Source: JBGAMH01 sp044222045 (GTDB lineage Bacteria; Eisenbacteria; RBG-16-71-46). Taken from it: a stretch of 14,434 bases of DNA. Position numbers and translations under genes: made by a program. Positions 12,973-14,434 of this stretch are shown one piece after another (position 1 is the stretch's first letter; each line of letters opens with the position of its first letter). Below the pieces are notes generated by a model that worked only from the letters and a program-made list of their open reading frames with translations, searched no databases and was not told the origin of the DNA. Where the stretch lies: positions 1-14,434 of the forward strand of contig JBGAOB010000095.1 in NCBI GenBank assembly GCA_044222045.1, in the 5' to 3' direction.

Positions 12973-14154
12973 TCAGATCGCGTGCTCCTTCAGCACCTGC
13001 CCCGCGACCACCATCTTCTGCACTTCGGTCGTGCCTTCGTAGATCTCGCAGATCTTCGCGTCGCGCCAGTAGCGCTCGACGTGGTACTCGCTCATGTAGC
13101 CGTAGCCGCCGTGCACCTGGATGGCCCAGTTCGCGCACTTCGTGGCCGCCTCGGACGCGTGCCACTTGGCGAGCGAGGCCTCCTTCGTGTGCGGGCGGCC
13201 CTGGTCGCGCAGCCACGCGGCCTGGTACACGAGCAGCCGCGCCGTCTCCAGCTCCACCGCGCTGTCGGCCAGCATGTGCCGGATCGCGTCGAACTCGCCG
13301 ATCTTCTTGTCGAACTGCTCGCGCTCGTTCGCGTACTTGACCGCGGCCTCCACCGACGCCTGCGCGATGCCCAGCGCCTGCGCGGCGATGCCGATGCGGC
13401 CGCCGCCCAGCGTGGCGAGCGCGATCGAGTAGCCCTTGTTCACCTCGCCGAGCAGGCATTCGCGCGGCACGCGCGCGTTCTCGTAGTAGATCTCGCGCGT
13501 GTCGGAGGCGTGAATGCCGAGCTTGTGCTCCTTCTTGCCCTTGCGAACGCCCGGCACGTCGGCGTCCACGATGAACGCGGAGATGCCTTTGGGGCCCAGC
13601 GCCCTGTCCGTGGCCGCGTACGTGATCAGCACGTCGGCGGGGCCGGCGTTCGTGATGAAGATCTTGGAGCCGTTCAGCACCCAGTGGTCGCCGTCGAGCA
13701 CGGCGGTGGTCTGCTGGTTCGCGGCGTTGCTGCCGGCGTTCGGCTCGGTGAGGCAGTAGGCGCCCAGCTTCTCGCCCTTCGCGAGCGGCGCCAGCCAGCG
13801 CTTCTTCTGCTCGTCGTTCGCGTACGTCATCAGCGGGTAGCAGACGAGCGAGTTGTTGACCGACGCGATCACGCCGTGGCTGGCGCACACGCGCGACAGC
13901 TCCTCGATGGCCACCACGTAGGCGACGTAGCTCATACCCGCGCCGCCCCACTGCTCGGGCACGAACATGCCGAGCAGGCCCAGTTCGGCCATCTTCTTCA
14001 CGTTCTCGGTGGGGAACTCGTGCGTCTCGTCGATGTGGGCGGCGACGGGGCGGATCTCGCTCTCGGCGAAGTCGCGCACCATCTCGCGAACGGACTGCGC
14101 CTCTTCGGAGGGTTCGAATGAGAAGCCGGTGGAGGCCAGCGTTTCGGTGGTCAT
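12973..14154 (-). CDS. Acyl-CoA dehydrogenase (second paralogue)
   Basis: A 393-residue paralogue of the protein at 11327-12478. It shows LGMFVPEQWGGAGMSY, the signature CLTEPNAGSNAAN (134-146), ITNAGPADVLITYAATD, GRIGIAAQALGIAQA, and the C-terminal IQVHGGYGYMSEYHVERYWR and EIYEGTTEVQKMV. Glu373 in IYEGTTE is the catalytic base by family alignment. In the usual signature E-x-x-AGSD the Asp is Asn here (Asn143). The N-terminus carries about ten extra residues (MTTETLASTGFSF). The start at 14154 follows a weak GAGGG about ten bases upstream. The preceding gene, a 3-hydroxyacyl-CoA dehydrogenase, ends 13 bp upstream, so both belong to one operon and catalyse steps of the same beta-oxidation or butyrate pathway. 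The exact substrate is unknown. Confidence 0.92.
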   Translation of the reverse strand: MTTETLASTGFSFEPSEEAQSVREMVRDFAESEIRPVAAHIDETHEFPTENVKKMAELGLLGMFVPEQWGGAGMSYVAYVVAIEELSRVCASHGVIASVNNSLVCYPLMTYANDEQKKRWLAPLAKGEKLGAYCLTEPNAGSNAANQQTTAVLDGDHWVLNGSKIFITNAGPADVLITYAATDRALGPKGISAFIVDADVPGVRKGKKEHKLGIHASDTREIYYENARVPRECLLGEVNKGYSIALATLGGGRIGIAAQALGIAQASVEAAVKYANEREQFDKKIGEFDAIRHMLADSAVELETARLLVYQAAWLRDQGRPHTKEASLAKWHASEAATKCANWAIQVHGGYGYMSEYHVERYWRDAKICEIYEGTTEVQKMVVAGQVLKEHAI

Positions 14155-14167
14155 GCGTGGGTCGCCC

Positions 14168-14434
14168 TCAGGCCTGCGAGTAGTCGTAGAACCCTCGCCC
14201 GCTCTTCCGGCCGAGGTAGCCCGCCTTCACCATCTTGCGCAGCAGCGGGCACGGGCGGTACTTCGAATCGCCGAGCCCCTCGTGCAGCACTTCCATGATG
14301 CTCAGGCACGTGTCGAGGCCGATGAGGTCGGCCAGCGCGAGCGGGCCCATCGGGTGGTTCATGCCCAGCTTCATCACGGTGTCGATCGCTTCCTTCGTCG
14401 CCACGCCTTCCATGAGCGTGTAGACGGCCTCGTT
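14168..14434 (-). CDS. 3-hydroxyacyl-CoA (3-hydroxybutyryl-CoA) dehydrogenase, C-terminal part (5' end outside window)
   Basis: The last 88 residues of the protein; the frame stays open to the window edge. The segment NHPMGPLALADLIGLDT (starting at residue 34 of the visible part) is the hallmark of the C-terminal dimerisation domain of PaaH/Hbd-type NAD-dependent dehydrogenases, and the ending YLGRKSGRGFYDYS is typical of the family. The enzyme converts (S)-3-hydroxyacyl-CoA to 3-ketoacyl-CoA. The missing part (about 200 residues) would contain the Rossmann fold and catalytic His-Glu pair, so activity cannot be judged. It is the first visible gene of the operon and lies 13 bp before an acyl-CoA dehydrogenase gene. 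Confidence 0.93.
   Translation of the reverse strand, partial: NEAVYTLMEGVATKEAIDTVMKLGMNHPMGPLALADLIGLDTCLSIMEVLHEGLGDSKYRPCPLLRKMVKAGYLGRKSGRGFYDYSQA

Noticed and set aside
11195..14121. Long plus-strand frames opposite the acyl-CoA dehydrogenase genes
   Set aside because: They are His/Arg/Val-rich shadow translations of strongly conserved minus-strand enzymes.
1..14434. tRNA, rRNA, CRISPR, insertion sequence or prophage content
   Set aside because: I saw no cloverleaf-like sequence, regular direct repeats, transposase or phage motifs on either strand.

Overview
This is a 14.4 kb, very GC-rich bacterial window with short intergenic gaps, GGAGG-type ribosome binding sites a few bases before most starts, and strong GC hairpins at the ends of several transcription units. 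One large exported protein ends in a type A C-terminal sorting domain of the kind used by the type IX secretion system (T9SS). Together with the GC content, this suggests a high-GC member of the FCB group or a neighbouring lineage, for example Candidatus Eisenbacteria. That assignment is inference: there is no rRNA or phylogenetic marker in the window.

Region 1 (1-2158, plus strand) holds the 3' end of a gene for a protein with an SH3-like domain, a small stand-alone C39-like papain-fold peptidase, a DUF937 protein, and a GlsB/YeaQ/YmgE-type small membrane protein one base behind it. A hairpin at 2182-2211 ends this block.

Region 2 (2246-4455, minus strand) is a two-gene operon encoding the two halves of the decaprenylphosphoryl-ribose 2'-epimerase: a DprE2-like short-chain dehydrogenase followed by a DprE1-like FAD oxidase. 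In mycobacteria this pair makes the polyprenyl-phosphate-arabinose donor for cell-wall arabinan. Its presence here suggests that D-arabinofuranose goes into some surface glycan. The DprE1 position that corresponds to the benzothiazinone-targeted Cys is Ala.

Region 3 (4456-10592, plus strand) has a 453 bp non-coding gap with possible RNA structure, then three separately expressed exported-protein genes. A large multidomain surface protein (six-bladed-propeller-like N-terminal half, SpaA/SdrD-like beta domain, LamG domain, T9SS-type tail) lies between two lipoprotein-like proteins. The two lipoprotein-like proteins resemble each other, and I do not recognise their family.

Region 4 (10603-14434, minus strand) is a fatty-acyl-CoA oxidation block. 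In transcription order it contains a 3-hydroxyacyl-CoA dehydrogenase (cut by the window edge), an acyl-CoA dehydrogenase, a small integral membrane protein, a second acyl-CoA dehydrogenase, a terminator hairpin, and a thioredoxin-fold protein that has lost the second Cys of its CxxC motif.

I found no tRNA, rRNA, CRISPR array, insertion sequence or phage gene. The most notable items are the non-actinobacterial dprE2-dprE1 pair, the two related lipoproteins flanking the LamG surface protein, and a leader that could sequester the ribosome binding site before the second lipoprotein.
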